Below are positions 6,198-7,469 of a stretch of 7,469 nt of DNA, one piece after another. The translations under genes were made by a program, and so were the position numbers. The first letter of the stretch is position 1, and each line of letters begins with the position of its first letter. This DNA is from Sphingomonadaceae bacterium (GTDB lineage: Bacteria; Pseudomonadota; Alphaproteobacteria; Sphingomonadales; Sphingomonadaceae), in the NCBI GenBank assembly GCA_947446935.1, contig CANFIV010000066.1:1-7469 (forward strand). Direction: 5' to 3'. The notes beneath the pieces were generated by a model. That model saw only the letters and a list, made by a program, of their open reading frames with translations, did not search any database and was not told where the DNA came from.

Positions 6198-6203
6198 TGA
6201 GGA
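6198..6203 (+). promoter_or_regulatory. Ribosome-binding site TGAGGA of the 74-residue membrane protein
   Basis: TGAGGA ends 4 bases before the ATG at 6208. It is a strong purine-rich site at workable spacing and is the main evidence that this small frame is translated. Confidence 0.6.
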
Positions 6204-6207
6204 ACTG

Positions 6208-6432
6208 ATGGACGCCGATTCGGTCAGCTACTTCGCGGCTTTCGCCGGAGCTGGCGGAATTGCCATGGCGGCAGCACTATTTGCCGCGCTCCGCGATCGC
6301 AGCCAGCGCCGACGCCGGAATCTGGATCGGGTGAGCCTGGTCTCTTGGGGCTTGATGTCAGTCCTGTTCACGATGCTGGCGGTGATGCTGTTCGCCACCG
6401 CCGCGAAATTCTACTTCATGCGCGGGGCTTAG
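6208..6432 (+). CDS. Small hypothetical protein with two membrane segments
   Basis: A 74-residue protein, not recognised by family. It has a hydrophobic helix at about residues 8-28, a strongly basic loop (DRSQRRRRNLDR, 30-41) and a second helix at about 44-66, ending FYFMRGA. By the positive-inside rule the loop faces the cytoplasm and both ends face the periplasm. A good TGAGGA ribosome-binding site precedes the ATG, and no overlapping frame is a better candidate. It lies 36 bases after the second tRNA-Glu and 156 bases before the PhoR-like kinase gene on the same strand. Its role is unknown; being a helper of the kinase is only a possibility from position. Confidence 0.72.
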   Translation: MDADSVSYFAAFAGAGGIAMAAALFAALRDRSQRRRRNLDRVSLVSWGLMSVLFTMLAVMLFATAAKFYFMRGA

Positions 6433-6488
6433 AGCCGCATTTGCAGGCTTGTCATCGTCCCGCAAAATTTGTTTCAGAAACCGACACA

Positions 6489-6532
6489 AAAGCGCAGCTT
6501 TTTGCCGTAATGTGGGAACGTTAAAGCGCAGC
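6489..6532 (+). repeat. 10-bp direct repeat AAAGCGCAGC upstream of the kinase gene
   Basis: AAAGCGCAGC occurs at 6489-6498 and again at 6523-6532, 34 bases apart start to start, in the 156-base gap (6433-6588) before the PhoR-like gene. It could be a pair of regulator sites, or chance in GC-rich DNA. No clear -10/-35 pair and no paired Pho-box repeats were found in this gap. Confidence 0.3.
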
Positions 6533-6588
6533 CCGGCTCTCATCGCACCGCAGAAAACAGGCCCGACCAAGGTGGAAACAACATTGTC

Positions 6589-7469
6589 ATGAAGGGCTGG
6601 TCCCTACCTTGGCCCGGAATTACGGTGGCCCTCTGCACGTGCGCCGCGATGATCATCACGGGGGTCAGTGTAGGGCTCGCACTTGCGGTGCTCATCCTTT
6701 GGATGGGCACATTGTGGCTTTCCAGCCCTGAACCGGTTGTCGAAACCCGCGTGCCGGACGAGGGCACAGTCTCGCGCCAGGCCATGATCGAGCTGGTGGA
6801 GCCTTTCAGCGTGCCGGTGCTCATGCTTGATGGCCAGCGGATCGCCGCAGCCAATGCCGCAGCGCGCGAGGCGCTAGGGCCCCACATCATCGGACAGGAT
6901 GCGCGTGTGGCGCTGCGCCACCCCGAAGCCATCACCTTGCTCGACATGCCCCAAGGCAGCGCGATCGTGCGGGGCCTCACTGGCTCACGCAGCATCTGGC
7001 ATGTCAGTCGCGTGAGCATCGACCAACGCTTTTCATTGATTGAATTGGTCAACCGCACGGTCGAGGCCGATATCAGCCGATCGCACACCGATTTCGTCGC
7101 AAATGCCAGCCACGAACTGCGCACCCCCCTTGCCTCGATCATCGGCTATGTCGAGACGCTGGCCGACCCGGATGCCAAAGTCGATGCCGTGACTGCCGCA
7201 CGTTTTCACAACACGGTGCTGCGCGAATCAAAGCGCCTGCAGAGCCTGGTCGAGGATTTGATGTCGCTTTCGCGGATCGAGGCGGAAAAGCACGAGCTGC
7301 CGCGCGAGCGGATCGATCTGGGCCAACTGGCCTCCAGCATCGGCGGCGAGGTCGGGGCGACCTATGGCGAAAACCGCATCATCGTGAATGCCGCCGATGC
7401 GGTCGTGATCGGGGATCGCCAGCAGCTCGATCAGGTGGTCCGCAACCTGATCGATAACGCACTGAAATA
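6589..7469 (+). CDS. phoR: PhoR-like sensor histidine kinase, 5' part
   Basis: The frame is open from ATG 6589 to the right edge (293 codons seen), so the gene is cut. Domain order: a membrane hairpin at about residues 11-45 (two hydrophobic stretches with almost no periplasmic loop), a PAS-like sensing region (about 66-155, with PFSVPVLMLDGQRIAAAN), and the HisKA dimerisation domain with H-box FVANASHELRTPLASI (169-184, phosphorylated His175). The HATPase_c domain then starts, with N-box VVRNLIDNALK (283-293). The missing part should hold the G boxes that bind ATP. The H-box form and short N-terminus fit PhoR, the phosphate-starvation kinase that phosphorylates PhoB. The usual neighbours (pst genes, phoU, phoB) would lie outside the window, so the substrate assignment rests on domain style alone. 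The ribosome-binding site is weak (GGTGGA, 12 bases upstream), and no in-frame ATG precedes this one nearby. Confidence 0.85.
   Translation, partial: MKGWSLPWPGITVALCTCAAMIITGVSVGLALAVLILWMGTLWLSSPEPVVETRVPDEGTVSRQAMIELVEPFSVPVLMLDGQRIAAANAAAREALGPHIIGQDARVALRHPEAITLLDMPQGSAIVRGLTGSRSIWHVSRVSIDQRFSLIELVNRTVEADISRSHTDFVANASHELRTPLASIIGYVETLADPDAKVDAVTAARFHNTVLRESKRLQSLVEDLMSLSRIEAEKHELPRERIDLGQLASSIGGEVGATYGENRIIVNAADAVVIGDRQQLDQVVRNLIDNALK

Noticed and set aside
6449..6590. Possible Pho boxes: TTGTCAT at 6449-6455 and 6584-6590.
   Set aside because: A Pho box needs two such heptamers about 11 bases apart; these are single half-sites 135 bases apart, and the second contains the start codon.
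6540..7142. A 200-codon minus-strand frame opposite the PhoR-like gene.
   Set aside because: Shadow frame with low-complexity Ser/Thr/Arg composition; the plus strand encodes the membrane hairpin and the HisKA domain.

Overview
The window looks like chromosomal DNA of a high-GC alphaproteobacterium, most likely of the order Sphingomonadales (Erythrobacter, Novosphingobium and Sphingomonas relatives). This is inferred from strongly GC-biased third codon positions, an alphaproteobacterial-style RecJ N-terminus, a PhoR-type kinase with a short N-terminal membrane hairpin, and small hypothetical proteins of a kind common in that order. No insertion sequence, phage gene, integrase, CRISPR array or rRNA is visible.

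Layout. (a) 2-631 (+): the 3' part of a nitronate monooxygenase gene, cut by the window edge. (b) 636-3869 (-): four genes on the opposite strand, read right to left: a secreted protein rich in Gly and Met with a C-terminal glycine zipper, a flavodoxin-like NAD(P)H-dependent oxidoreductase that overlaps its 3' end by 17 bases, a hypothetical protein resembling DUF4261, and a stand-alone AHH (HNH/Endo VII-fold) nuclease whose stop lies 4 bases from the stop of the nitronate monooxygenase. (c) 3870-4075: a divergent intergenic region with a 7-bp perfect dyad. (d) 4076-5860 (+): recJ, complete. (e) 5907-6171 (+): a good sigma-70-type promoter followed by two tRNA-Glu genes, UUC then CUC anticodon, identical over 75 nt except at the wobble base. 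(f) 6208-6432 (+): a 74-residue protein with two membrane segments. (g) 6589-7469 (+): the 5' part of a PhoR-like sensor histidine kinase, cut by the right edge.

How the genes work together. RecJ, the tRNA-Glu pair and the PhoR-like kinase are housekeeping or core regulatory functions. The minus-strand block is less ordinary. The overlap of the secreted protein and the flavodoxin suggests translational coupling. The DUF4261-like/AHH pair could be a nuclease with an associated protein, but nothing in the sequence proves this. I see no clear-cut undescribed system. The best leads are the minus-strand block (secreted zipper protein, DUF4261-like protein, AHH nuclease) and the one-base-different tRNA-Glu twins.
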